Shown here: in pieces, positions 46,334-55,200 of the stretch | Position numbering within the stretch: the first letter of the stretch is position 1 | Layout of the letters: each line of letters opens with the position of its first letter | Assembly (NCBI GenBank): GCA_963843455.1 | Contig: CAWJKE010000008.1 | Span: 372,001-436,000, forward strand | Direction of reading: 5' to 3' | Origin: CAIQPS01 sp963843455 | GTDB lineage: Bacteria > Actinomycetota > Thermoleophilia > RBG-16-64-13 | DNA: 64,000 nt | Program-made: the position numbers and the translations under genes | Notes under the pieces: model-generated | The model's database searches: none | What the model was told of the DNA's origin: nothing | What the model saw: the letters and a program-made list of their open reading frames with translations, nothing else

Positions 46334-47093
46334 CCTGGTCGAGCAGCCAGCGGGCGGTCAACCGGTGGATGCCGGGGTCGTGCTGAGCACTCGTGTGTGT
46401 GCCGCCCGCAAGCGCGAGCAAGGTGGCGTCCACTGCCAGGTGCCGCGCCAGCGCGAGAGAGTGCTCGAAGGGGACCACCGGGTCTGCTCGGGCGTGGATC
46501 AGTAGCACCGGGCACCGGATGTGCCCGGCCAGCTCTAGACTGTCCTGCCGCTCGAAGTAGGCCCTGAGACTGAGGGCGTCCCATCTTGTCGGGGCGGCGG
46601 GCTGCGCCGCGCCGCCCGCCCAAGTCGTGCCGCCCGGCCCCTCTTGGGCTCCACGGAGCGAGTCGAGGATCACCTGCTCGCTCGCCGGGCAAAGAAGCGC
46701 CGCCGCGGTGAAACCTGCCTCGGGCGCAGCCTTGAGCCCGTAGAACCCGCCCATACTCGAGCCCCGATAGCAGATACGAGCGCCATCGACGGCCGGATGG
46801 TCGCGGAGGAAAGTCGTCGCCGCAAGGACGTCTCGCTCCAGGGGCCCGTCCGCCACGCCTGTGCTGTCCCCGTGGCCGCGGAAATCCAAAGCGAGAACGG
46901 CGAACCCGTGGCAGCAGGCTTCCCGGCAGAAGACATCGTGGCGCGCCCTCTCGCTCCCGGCGCCGTGGCCCACAACCAGCCCCGGGGCGGGAAGACCATG
47001 CTGGGGGTCGGGAAGGTACAGGGTCGCAGCCAGTTCGATATCCATCTCCAAGCCGGCGGCGGCGGAGCGAAGAAGAACGGTTTCCGTGCGCAC
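46305..47093 (-). CDS. Alpha/beta hydrolase
   Basis: The 262-aa protein has the alpha/beta-hydrolase fold: VVGHGAGSERARHD (oxyanion region), VLALDFRGHGDS, nucleophile elbow RGSSMGGFYG, LLIHARADPVVPFEH with the acidic residue, and the C-terminal catalytic His in GGTHTSAQHD. The dienelactone-hydrolase/BAAT group is likely, but the substrate is unknown. GTG 47093 is chosen; TTG 47138 would overlap hpt. It is the last gene of the minus-strand run behind hpt. Confidence 0.8.
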   Translation of the reverse strand: MRTETVLLRSAAAGLEMDIELAATLYLPDPQHGLPAPGLVVGHGAGSERARHDVFCREACCHGFAVLALDFRGHGDSTGVADGPLERDVLAATTFLRDHPAVDGARICYRGSSMGGFYGLKAAPEAGFTAAALLCPASEQVILDSLRGAQEGPGGTTWAGGAAQPAAPTRWDALSLRAYFERQDSLELAGHIRCPVLLIHARADPVVPFEHSLALARHLAVDATLLALAGGTHTSAQHDPGIHRLTARWLLDQVTSACTGRT

Positions 47094-47103
47094 AGAAGCG
47101 GGG

Positions 47104-47677
47104 TCAAAAGAGAGCCGGTCGGTAATCGCCGGTCTCAAGGTAGGCCACGAAGGGGAGATTGCGGAACAACTGCCTGTAGTCGAACCCGTAGCCCACGAAG
47201 AAGTCGTCGGGCACTTCGAAGCCTCGGTACCGGACTTCGATGTCGACGAGCCGCAACTGGGGACGGTCGAAGAGGATGCAGGCTTCGAGAGTGCGTGGCC
47301 GCCGCAGGCTCAGCGAGCGGTTGATGTAGTGGAGCGTGAGCCCCGAGTCGATCATGTCCTGTACGACGATCACGTTCTTGTCCTTGACCGGTTGGTCGAG
47401 GTCCTTGAGGAAGCGTATGGCCTTCGTGCCGGTCTGGTGGTGCTCCTGCGCAAACGAGCTGAGGCTGAGGAAGTCGATCTCGAGCGGCACGTCTGATCGC
47501 CCGGGCGAGGTCCGCCAGGAAGAAGACTGAGCCTTTGAGCAGGCCGACGAGGAGGATCTCTTCGTGCTGGTAGTCGCGGCTTATCTCGGCGCCCAGCTCC
47601 CGCACGCGCGCGGCGATGGCGTCCGCACTCAGGAAGACCGGGCCAATATCGGATCTCGTGGGCCCCTCTGCTTCCAT
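47104..47677 (-). CDS. hpt: Hypoxanthine phosphoribosyltransferase (one frameshift)
   Basis: This purine salvage enzyme joins hypoxanthine or guanine to PRPP. The N-terminal part reads FLSADAIAARVRELGAEISRDY and LLVGLLKGSVFFLADLARAI. After a +1 shift near 47490 follow PLEIDFLSLSSF, the PRPP loop VIVVQDMIDSGLTLHYI, and FVVGYGFDYRQLFRNLPFV-type ending (here DFFVGYGFDYRQLFRNLP). The corrected length is about 190. ATG 47677 is 7 nt from the stop of the upstream nuclease-like gene. Confidence 0.9.
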
Positions 47678-47684
47678 CAGAGCC

Positions 47685-48041
47685 TCACAAGCCGTACTTC
47701 TGAGCCATCCGGACGAAATCCTTGCGGTAGAGGAGCTTGATGCGGACCGCCGGATACTTCTCCCGCAGTTTTCTCACCTTGCGGTTCTTCGCGGTCACGA
47801 GGGACTGCTTCATCTCGGTCACTTCGACGAACAGTTCTAGGTCGGGCAGATAGAAATCCGGAGTGAAGGCCTCGAGGATGTTGCCTCGCTCGTCCTGTTC
47901 GAGGATGAAGGTACGTGGCTCGTACTCCCAGGCGATGCGGTGATAGTCGAACAGCTTGGCCGCCTCGAGCTCAGTCCGGGTGGCGAAACTGGGTTCTTTC
48001 GTGCCCCGGAAGTAGGAGAAGATGGACGGCTGCTCGGTCAT
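47685..48041 (-). CDS. Small PD-(D/E)xK-like protein
   Basis: The 118-aa protein contains KLFDYHRIAWEYEPRTFIL and FTPDFYLPDLELFVEVTEMKQ, which resembles the metal site of PD-(D/E)xK nucleases with D in TPDF and E in VEVT; the usual Lys is Thr, and a Lys follows three residues later. A nuclease role is a weak guess. It is the first gene of the run with hpt and the hydrolase, with 66 nt or more upstream to the next promoter region. No known function. Confidence 0.6.
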   Translation of the reverse strand: MTEQPSIFSYFRGTKEPSFATRTELEAAKLFDYHRIAWEYEPRTFILEQDERGNILEAFTPDFYLPDLELFVEVTEMKQSLVTAKNRKVRKLREKYPAVRIKLLYRKDFVRMAQKYGL

Positions 48042-48146
48042 GCTGGATGTTCATTCTATCAGCCTCAGTCGCGTCAATATCGCTGCTATTCACGCTCCCT
48101 CCGGCCTCTGTGGTAACGTACCGGTGTTTCCTGTCTGGAGGCCGTC

Positions 48147-49475
48147 TTGACCCACACGCTTGTCTATCCCATCACCGCGTCGCACAACGCCGCGGGGCAC
48201 CTCGAGATCGACGGCTGCGACGTCGTCGAATTGGCCGCGACGTTTGGAACACCGCTGCTCGTGTACGAGGCGACGTCCGTCCGCGACCAATGCCGCCGGT
48301 ACATGAGCGCTTTCGGAGAACACACCCAGGATTTCGAGATCATCTACGCGAGTAAGGCGTTCTCCGCGGTGGCGATCGCCCAACTGGTCCTCGAAGAAGG
48401 TCTCTCGATCGACGTCTCCTCCGGTGGCGAGTACCACGTGGCCAGAGTGGCCGGCTTCCCCCCCGAGAAGATCTTCTTCCATGGCAATAACAAGACCCGG
48501 GAAGAGTTGGAGTACGCCCTCTCCGGGGGTGTCGGCTTCGTCGTGGCCGACAGCTTCCAGGAGCTGGCTCTGCTCGAGGAGTTGGTGGGAGCGCGAAGCG
48601 AGCGCCAGAAGGTACTGCTGCGCATCACCCCGGGCATCGAGGCCCACACCCATTCCTACATCCAGACAGGGCAGGTCGACTCTAAGTTCGGCTTCGGCCT
48701 GGGAGACGGGGTTGCCATCGAGGCGATCCGGCGGGCGAGGGCGGCGCCCCATCTGGACTTGATCGGTCTACACGCCCACATAGGCAGCCAGATCTTCGAA
48801 CTGGAGGGTTTCCGCAAGGCCATCGACATACTGGTGGGCCTCATCGCGCAGGCCCACGAGAGCCTTGGCTTCGAGTGCCGCTACCTCAACATCGGGGGCG
48901 GACTGGGCATCCGTTACACGGAGGAAGACACCCCTTCGTCCATTGGCGATTACGCGGCGGTCAAGGTGGAGGGCGTGAGAGACGAGATGGCCGCTCGGGG
49001 GCTGCCTATGCCGCGGGTGCTCATCGAACCGGGGCGGTCCATCGTCGGTAAGGCCGGCATCACAGCGTACACAGTGGGCACCATCAAGGAGATCCCCGGG
49101 GTGCGGACCTATGTGAGCGTCGACGGGGGCATGAGCGACAACATCCGTCCCATGCTGTATGACGCGCTCTATGAGGGGATGCTCGCTAACAAAGCCGGCG
49201 TTGCTGCCGATACCAGAGTCACGGTGGCCGGCAAGCATTGCGAGAGCGGAGACATCCTCATCCGGGACGCCGTCCTTGCCCGGCCAGAGCCGGGAGACAT
49301 TCTCGTGATGCCGGCCACCGGTGCGTATTGCTTCGCCATGGCGTCGAATTACAATGGTAGCCCGCGGCCCGCGGTGATCCTCGTCCACGACGGGCAGGCC
49401 CGGGTGATCATAGAGCGTGAGAGCTACGCCGATCTGGTGGCGAAACACCATCCACTGCACGAGGAGAGAGCATGA
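48147..49475 (+). CDS. lysA: Diaminopimelate decarboxylase
   Basis: The 442-aa PLP enzyme makes lysine from meso-diaminopimelate. It has IIYASKAFSAVAI with the PLP lysine near residue 70, GLHAHIGSQIFEL, YLNIGGGLGIRY, IEPGRSIVG and KHCESGDILIRD. TTG 48147 is preceded by CTGGAGG. It overlaps hom by 4 nt (ATGA). It begins the aspartate-family run lysA-hom-thrC. Confidence 0.94.
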   Translation: MTHTLVYPITASHNAAGHLEIDGCDVVELAATFGTPLLVYEATSVRDQCRRYMSAFGEHTQDFEIIYASKAFSAVAIAQLVLEEGLSIDVSSGGEYHVARVAGFPPEKIFFHGNNKTREELEYALSGGVGFVVADSFQELALLEELVGARSERQKVLLRITPGIEAHTHSYIQTGQVDSKFGFGLGDGVAIEAIRRARAAPHLDLIGLHAHIGSQIFELEGFRKAIDILVGLIAQAHESLGFECRYLNIGGGLGIRYTEEDTPSSIGDYAAVKVEGVRDEMAARGLPMPRVLIEPGRSIVGKAGITAYTVGTIKEIPGVRTYVSVDGGMSDNIRPMLYDALYEGMLANKAGVAADTRVTVAGKHCESGDILIRDAVLARPEPGDILVMPATGAYCFAMASNYNGSPRPAVILVHDGQARVIIERESYADLVAKHHPLHEERA

Positions 49476-50749
49476 GCCGGGATAGGGTCGTGCGGATAGG
49501 TCTGCTGGGGTTCGGTACGATCGGATCGAGCGTGTACCGCCTTATCCAGAAAGAGCACGACCAGATCCTCGAGGGCACCGGCGTGGACCTGCAGGTAGCC
49601 AGGGTGCTCGAGATCGACTCGGGCAAGAAGCCGGTGGATGCTCCCGATGGCCTGTTTACCACCGATTTCAACGTGATCCTCGACGACCCGTCGATCGACA
49701 TCGTCGTCGAGGTGATAGGCGGAACGGGTGCGGCCTTCGACTTTCTCGACGCCGCCCTGCGCAAGGGCAAGAACGTGGTGACGGCCAACAAGCAACTGCT
49801 GGCCAGCCGGGGCCAGGCCCTCTTCACGCTCGCCCGGGAGGAGCGGCGGCATCTCCGCTTCGAAGCCTCGGTCGCCGGCGCGATCCCCATCATCAAGGTC
49901 ATGCGCGAGAGCATGATCGCGGCGGGCCTGAAGACCGTCTACGGCATCGTCAACGGCACCACGAACTACATCCTCACTCGTATGTACAACAACGAGGGCG
50001 ATTACGCCGAGATCCTCGCCAAGGCGCAGGAATTGGGGTACGCCGAGGCCGATCCTACCGCCGACGTCGGCGGGGCCGACGCGGCCGCCAAGATGGCCAT
50101 CCTCGGGTCCATCGCCTTCCACTCCCGGGTCAGGCTCGCCGATGTGGCCTACGAGGGCATTCAGAACGTCAGCCTGGACGACGTCCGGTACGCCAAGGAT
50201 CTGGGCTTCGCGGTTAAGCTCATCGGGGCGGCGCGGCTCGTCGACGGCAGGGTGAGCGTACGCGTGTTTCCCGCCCTCGTGCCGGTGGATCACCCGTTGG
50301 CGGCCATTGGAGGGTCCAACAACGCCGTGTTCCTGCGCGGAGACGAGATCGGCGAGATCATGTTGATGGGTCCGGGAGCCGGAGGGGTGCCGACGGCCAC
50401 CGCGGTGGTGAGCGACATCGTCTCGATCGCCAATACCAAGGACGTGGGTTTCCTGCAAAGCTGCTCGTGCTATCGGGACCTCGGCTTCTATCCCGCCGAC
50501 GAGATGGAGTCCGCGTTCTTCATCAAGATGAATGTGGAGGACGTTTCGGGAGTGCTGGCCCGCATCGCCTCGGTGTTCGGAGAGCACGGGGTCTCGATAG
50601 CCAGCATGATCCAGAAGGGCAGAGGCGCCGAGGCCGAACTGGTGCTCATCACGCACCCCACCAAGGAGAAGAACTTCTTCGCCGCCATCCGGGAGGCGAC
50701 CGCTCTGACATGTTGCAGGAGCGAGCCGATGACCCTGAGGGTGCTCTAG
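49472..50749 (+). CDS. hom: Homoserine dehydrogenase
   Basis: The 425-aa enzyme reduces aspartate semialdehyde to homoserine. Visible are the NAD(P) loop GLLGFGTIGSSVY, NVVTANKQLL, GAIPIIKVMRES, IVNGTTNYILTRM, EADPTADVGGADAAAKMAIL, and a C-terminal ACT domain (MNVEDVSGVLARIASVFGEH) that usually gives threonine feedback. ATG 49472 overlaps lysA. thrC follows without a gap. Confidence 0.94.
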   Translation: MSRDRVVRIGLLGFGTIGSSVYRLIQKEHDQILEGTGVDLQVARVLEIDSGKKPVDAPDGLFTTDFNVILDDPSIDIVVEVIGGTGAAFDFLDAALRKGKNVVTANKQLLASRGQALFTLAREERRHLRFEASVAGAIPIIKVMRESMIAAGLKTVYGIVNGTTNYILTRMYNNEGDYAEILAKAQELGYAEADPTADVGGADAAAKMAILGSIAFHSRVRLADVAYEGIQNVSLDDVRYAKDLGFAVKLIGAARLVDGRVSVRVFPALVPVDHPLAAIGGSNNAVFLRGDEIGEIMLMGPGAGGVPTATAVVSDIVSIANTKDVGFLQSCSCYRDLGFYPADEMESAFFIKMNVEDVSGVLARIASVFGEHGVSIASMIQKGRGAEAELVLITHPTKEKNFFAAIREATALTCCRSEPMTLRVL

Positions 50750-51892
50750 ATGAGTGGCGACCCGCGCAGGAGCGGTGGAGGGAACCCGGCCGGCGGCCAT
50801 GCGGGTGGCTGCGCAGCAGCGCCGTTCGGCGTCATTGAGCGGTACCGCGAGTTCCTGCCTCTACGGCCCGACACCATTCCGGCGACGCTTGGCGAAGGCA
50901 GCACGCCGCTTGTCCCCGCCAGATGGCTGAGCAGGGAACTCGGCTGCGAGGTGTTCCTCAAGTACGAGGCCGCCAACCCCACCGGCTCTTTCAAGGACCG
51001 CGGGATGACCATGGCCATCACCAAGGCCCTGGAAGAGAAGGCGACCGCGGTCATATGCGCTTCCACTGGTAACACGTCGGCCTCGGCGGCCGCGTACGCG
51101 GCCCGGGCCGGGCTGCGCTGCGTGGTGCTCATCCCCGAAGGCAAGATCGCCATGGGCAAGCTCTCCCAGGCCCTCATGCACGGCGCGGTCGCAATCGCAA
51201 TCGAGGGCAACTTCGACTTGGCGCTCGAGTACGTCAAGGAGCTGTCCGAACGGCAGCGCATCACGCTGGTCAATTCGCTCAACCCCTACCGCATCGAGGG
51301 TCAGAAAACGGCGGCTTTCGAGATCGTCGACACCTTGGGCGAAGCGCCAGCCATGCTGTCGATCCCGGTGGGTAACGCCGGGAACATCACCTCGTACTGG
51401 AAGGGATTCCGCGAATACAAGGAGCGGGGCCTCGCCGGCCGGCTACCCATCGTCTGGGGGTTCCAAGCGGAGGGGGCGAACCCGCTGGTGCGCGGCCACG
51501 TCGTGGAAAAGCCCGAGACCATCGCCACCGCCATCCGTATCGGTAACCCCGCCCGGGGCGACGAGGCGCTGGCGGCCGCGCGCGACTCGGGCGGCCTGAT
51601 ACGTGATGTGACGGACGAGGAGATCCTGGCGGCTCAGCGGCTGCTCGCCCAAAAAGAAGGCGTGTTCTGCGAGCCTGCGTCGGCGGCAAGCGTCGCTGGG
51701 CTCCTCAAGTATGGCGCCTCCGGCCTCCCCAAGGGCGACACACTGGTGTGCGTGCTCACCGGTCATGGCCTCAAGGACCCACAGACCGCCATCGATCAGT
51801 CCCGCCCCATTATCCATTGTCCTGCCGATCTTGCCGCAGTCGAGGAGATCATCGCCAAGGACCCGTTTCGGAATGGAATCACGGCCACCTAG
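50750..51892 (+). CDS. thrC: Threonine synthase
   Basis: The 380-aa PLP enzyme converts phosphohomoserine to threonine. It shows LGEGSTPLVPA, PTGSFKDRGMTMA (PLP lysine near residue 82), ASTGNTSASAAAYAA and SIPVGNAGNITSYW. The ATG abuts the hom stop. No homoserine kinase is adjacent. The final codons form the left arm of a long palindrome (51860-52020), so the 3' mRNA end is likely to be structured. Confidence 0.94.
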   Translation: MSGDPRRSGGGNPAGGHAGGCAAAPFGVIERYREFLPLRPDTIPATLGEGSTPLVPARWLSRELGCEVFLKYEAANPTGSFKDRGMTMAITKALEEKATAVICASTGNTSASAAAYAARAGLRCVVLIPEGKIAMGKLSQALMHGAVAIAIEGNFDLALEYVKELSERQRITLVNSLNPYRIEGQKTAAFEIVDTLGEAPAMLSIPVGNAGNITSYWKGFREYKERGLAGRLPIVWGFQAEGANPLVRGHVVEKPETIATAIRIGNPARGDEALAAARDSGGLIRDVTDEEILAAQRLLAQKEGVFCEPASAASVAGLLKYGASGLPKGDTLVCVLTGHGLKDPQTAIDQSRPIIHCPADLAAVEEIIAKDPFRNGITAT

Positions 51893-52020
51893 TGCGCACT
51901 GGTCGGTGCGATGCGTCGTCCTCGGTCGCGTGCGTAGCGCTGCTACGCACGCTTCCTGCGTCCTCGCATCGCCCGCGACCATAGCGTCCCTGACGGCGAG
52001 ACTCCATTCCGAAACGGGTC
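51860..52020. repeat. 161-nt imperfect palindrome over the thrC 3' end
   Basis: Two 79-nt arms (51860-51938 and 51942-52020) pair without any gap around a 3-nt centre; about 51 of 79 positions are complementary. Perfect blocks are 18 bp at the ends, 8 bp (GCGATGCG at 51908-51915) and 11 bp next to the centre. The left arm includes the last codons of thrC. Its role (terminator, processing site or foldback element) is unknown. Confidence 0.8.
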
Positions 52021-52039
52021 AGGACCCGGAGTAGACACG

Positions 52040-52795
52040 ATGGGAGATCCGACCCGCTCGTGCGTCATCGCTCACTTGTCCGACCTGCATCTGGGCTCGC
52101 AGTACTTCGTGCCCAACCTGCTCGACCGGACGCTGGTCGAAGTGAACGATCTCAACCCCGACATCGTGGCTGTCACGGGAGACCTCACGAACATGGGGTA
52201 CCGTCAGGAATTCCGGGAGGCGCGTGAATACCTGGACCGACTGACCTGCCCCGACGTGCTCGTGGTGCCCGGCAACCACGACAGCCGCAACGTGGGCTAC
52301 GCGCACTTCGAGCGCCTCTTCGCCACCCGCCAGATGATCGTGCGAAAGCTGGGAGTGACCCTGCTGGGGGTGGATTCTACCGAACCGGACCTCGACTACG
52401 GACGCATCGGCCGGCACCGGTACCAGTGGATCCGGGAAGCGTTCATGGATAATCCCGACGACGTCAAGATCTTCATGCTCCACCACCACCTGCTGCCCAT
52501 CCCGGGGACGGGGAGGGAGCGCAACATCGTCAACGACGCTGGTGACGTGCTCGAAGTCCTCGTGGAGTGCGGAGTGGATCTGGTGCTCTCTGGACACAAA
52601 CACGTGCCGTACGCTTGGCGCCTGGAGAAGTTGTACGTCGTCAATGCCGGTACCGTGGCCACGCTTCGTCTGCGAGGCGACACCAAGCCCTGCTACAACG
52701 TCGTGGAGATCACAGGTGAGCATGTGAAGGTTTTGCGCCGCTACCCCTTCCATGGTGGCGAGACTATCGTGGAATTCGATCGATCTCCTGGCTGA
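52040..52795 (+). CDS. Calcineurin-like metallophosphoesterase
   Basis: The 251-aa protein carries the five metallophosphoesterase motifs: SDLHLGS, VTGDLTNMG, VVPGNHDS, LHHHLLP and SGHKHVPY. Cyclic-nucleotide phosphodiesterases of the CpdA type have this set, but other phosphodiesters are possible. ATG 52040 lies 20 nt after the palindrome. It is followed after 19 nt by the cDPG synthetase gene, so a role on a phosphorylated metabolite of that pathway can be considered. Confidence 0.85.
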   Translation: MGDPTRSCVIAHLSDLHLGSQYFVPNLLDRTLVEVNDLNPDIVAVTGDLTNMGYRQEFREAREYLDRLTCPDVLVVPGNHDSRNVGYAHFERLFATRQMIVRKLGVTLLGVDSTEPDLDYGRIGRHRYQWIREAFMDNPDDVKIFMLHHHLLPIPGTGRERNIVNDAGDVLEVLVECGVDLVLSGHKHVPYAWRLEKLYVVNAGTVATLRLRGDTKPCYNVVEITGEHVKVLRRYPFHGGETIVEFDRSPG

Positions 52796-52814
52796 TGCCG
52801 TCTCCCTCGACACG

Positions 52815-54218
52815 ATGAGGCCCGCCGCCGTAGTCCTCATCGACGGCGAGCACTACCCTCAGGTGGTGGCCGACGCTCTACGGCAGGCCGCCGACCGGTT
52901 TGACTTCCGGGCGGCACTCTTCCTCGGCGGGGCCGAAAAGATACGAAGCGGGCCGGCGCTCGAAGAAGTCGCCGAGGAACTGTACGGACTACCGGTGATC
53001 TTCGACGATGACTGGTTGCGCGGCCTCGACACGGCCATCGACAAGTACCATCCCCAAGTCGTCGTTGACCTGAGTGACGAACCGGTGCTAGGATACGTAG
53101 AACGTTTTCGCCTTGCGAGCAAGATCCTGGCGCGCGAGGTGGGCTACGTAGGTCCCGATTTCCACTTCAGCCCCGCGACTTCCGAACGTCTTTGCACGGC
53201 TCCCTCGCTCGCCATCATCGGTACCGGCAAGCGAGTGGGGAAGACCGCTATCAGCGGGTACGTGGCCCGGGCCCTTCAAGCAGCCATTCCCGCGCGGGAG
53301 AAGTGCCCTGGGGTCGTCGTGGTCGCCATGGGGCGGGGCGGACCGGCGGAGCCCGAGGTCGTCGACGGGACCCGGCGGCGATTGACCGCCGAAGACCTGC
53401 TTGCCTGGAGTAGGCAGGGGCGCCACGCGGCCTCTGACCACTTTGAAGATGCCGCCCTCAGCGGAGTCGTGACCATCGGGTGCCGGCGCTGCGGGGGAGG
53501 CATGGCGGGACAGCCGTTCGCGACCAACGTAGCTGAGGGGGTCAGGTTGGCGAACAGTCTGGGGCCGGATCTGATGGTCCTGGAAGGAAGCGGAGCGGCT
53601 CAGCCGCCGGTGGCAAGCGACGCCCGGCTGCTGGTGGCAGGGGCACACCAGGCGGTAGACGACATTGCCGGCTACCTGGGGGCCTATCGGTTGCTCATCA
53701 GCGATGCGGTGGTGCTGACCATGGCCGAGGAGCCACTCGCGACGCGGGAGAAGGTGCGGATCATCGAAGAAGCGGTGGAGAGGGTCCACCCCGGCATGCC
53801 GGTGTTGCCGGTGGTGTTCCGCCCGCGGCCCGTCGAAGACGTGCGGGGCCGCACGGTGGCCTGCTTCTCGACGGCGCCGGAGGCGCAGAAAGAGGTTCTG
53901 CGCAGGTATCTGGAGGAGCGGTGCGGATGCCAGGTCGAGTTGTTCTCCACCCACCTTGCGGATCGCGCGGCACTTAGGAGTGACCTTCAGAGCGAGGCGA
54001 TGGGCAGGGTAGAGGCTGTGCTGACCGAGATCAAGGCGGCGGCCATCGACGTGGTGGCCGAAGAGGCGGCGGTGCGGGGGCTCCCCGTGATCTTCATGGA
54101 TAACATGCCTATGGAGGTCTCATCGGAGCGCCGATCCGAAGGCGGAAGCGGCACAGTGGAGGCCTTGGCCCTTGAATTGGCCGAGACGGCGAGGGAGAGG
54201 TTCAAACAGTGGTCATGA
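52815..54218 (+). CDS. Cyclic 2,3-diphosphoglycerate synthetase
   Basis: The 467-aa protein resembles methanogen cDPG synthetase, which closes 2,3-diphosphoglycerate to the cyclic form with ATP. It begins RPAAVVLIDGEHYPQVVADAL, contains the P-loop IGTGKRVGKTAISGYVARAL, EGSGAAQPPVASDA, and ends with DNMPMEVSSERR. The length fits the family (about 460). The next gene, 2-phosphoglycerate kinase, makes its substrate, which supports the call. cDPG is a potassium-dependent thermo-osmoprotectant and phosphate store in methanogens. Confidence 0.85.
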   Translation: MRPAAVVLIDGEHYPQVVADALRQAADRFDFRAALFLGGAEKIRSGPALEEVAEELYGLPVIFDDDWLRGLDTAIDKYHPQVVVDLSDEPVLGYVERFRLASKILAREVGYVGPDFHFSPATSERLCTAPSLAIIGTGKRVGKTAISGYVARALQAAIPAREKCPGVVVVAMGRGGPAEPEVVDGTRRRLTAEDLLAWSRQGRHAASDHFEDAALSGVVTIGCRRCGGGMAGQPFATNVAEGVRLANSLGPDLMVLEGSGAAQPPVASDARLLVAGAHQAVDDIAGYLGAYRLLISDAVVLTMAEEPLATREKVRIIEEAVERVHPGMPVLPVVFRPRPVEDVRGRTVACFSTAPEAQKEVLRRYLEERCGCQVELFSTHLADRAALRSDLQSEAMGRVEAVLTEIKAAAIDVVAEEAAVRGLPVIFMDNMPMEVSSERRSEGGSGTVEALALELAETARERFKQWS

Positions 54219-54222
54219 GGAG

Positions 54223-55200
54223 ATGAGCGGTCCGATGGGGAAGGGAGAGCCGCGCGAGGCCGCGGGGAAGCCCGACGGTCCCCCTATCCAGTTGGTGGAT
54301 GAAGGGAACAAGGTCCCGTTCTCCAAGGGGCTTCTCGCGACGGCTCTGACCTCTACCGGACTTCCGCCGCAGCGGGCGTACACGGTGGCCCTTGATGTGG
54401 AGTGGCAGTTGCTGCAGGCCGACGAGCGCGAGGTCGGCGTGAACGAGCTTCGGCGGTTGGTGGAGGCGGTGCTCGCCGACGCTGGAGAGCACCGCTATCT
54501 GCAGCGGTACCGGATCTGGAACCGGATGGCCGCGGAAGACAGGCCGGTCATCGTGCTCATCGGCGGCGCGACGGGAGTGGGCAAGAGCACCATCGCCGCG
54601 CAGGTGGCAGAACGGTTGGGTATCGTGAGGATCATCCCCACGGACTCCATCAGAGAGGCTATGAGGGCTTTCTTCTCGGCGACTCTCATGCCGTCCATCC
54701 ACTACTCGTCGTACGAGGCGGGGATGGCCGTGAGGATGCCGCTGGGCCCGGGGCTCGACGCCGGAGTGCTGGGGTTCATGGAGCAGGTAGAGATGGTAGC
54801 TGTGGGAGTGCGGGCCATTATCGACCGGGCGATAAAGGAACGGACAAGTCTGGTGGTCGAAGGGGTACATATGGTGCCGGGGATGCTGGCGCCGGAAGCG
54901 GCCGAGGAGCGCATGTCGGACGTGCTGCTGCTGCCCCTGGTCGTGTCGGTGAGCGACCCGGAGCTTCACCGAAGCCACTTCCTGGTCCGCGAGCAGCAGA
55001 CCTCCGGAAGGAGGGTTCTGGCCCGGTATCTACAGGCGTTCGCCGACATAAGAAGGATCCAGGATTTCATCCTGGAGCGGGCGGCCACCGAAGGCACGCT
55101 CGTGGTCGATAACGTGAGCATCGACGATGCGGTCGGCACGGTTGTCGACGCGCTGTACGGAGTTATCGAACAGACTGAGGTGCGGGCTGGTGAGCGCTGA
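54223..55200 (+). CDS. 2-phosphoglycerate kinase
   Basis: The 325-aa protein has an ATP-cone-like N-terminal region (FSKGLLATALTSTGLPPQRAY) and a P-loop kinase core (VIVLIGGATGVGKSTIAAQV, VEGVHMVPG, SGRRVLARYLQAF). This matches archaeal 2-phosphoglycerate kinase, which makes 2,3-diphosphoglycerate from 2-phosphoglycerate. ATG 54223 has AGGAG very close; ATG 54235 is an alternative with better spacing. It follows the synthetase gene after 4 nt, and the GlpX-like gene overlaps its end. Confidence 0.85.
   Translation: MSGPMGKGEPREAAGKPDGPPIQLVDEGNKVPFSKGLLATALTSTGLPPQRAYTVALDVEWQLLQADEREVGVNELRRLVEAVLADAGEHRYLQRYRIWNRMAAEDRPVIVLIGGATGVGKSTIAAQVAERLGIVRIIPTDSIREAMRAFFSATLMPSIHYSSYEAGMAVRMPLGPGLDAGVLGFMEQVEMVAVGVRAIIDRAIKERTSLVVEGVHMVPGMLAPEAAEERMSDVLLLPLVVSVSDPELHRSHFLVREQQTSGRRVLARYLQAFADIRRIQDFILERAATEGTLVVDNVSIDDAVGTVVDALYGVIEQTEVRAGER

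Noticed and set aside
51860..52020. Integron attC site
   Set aside because: The ends lack the GTTRRRY core and no integrase gene is nearby.
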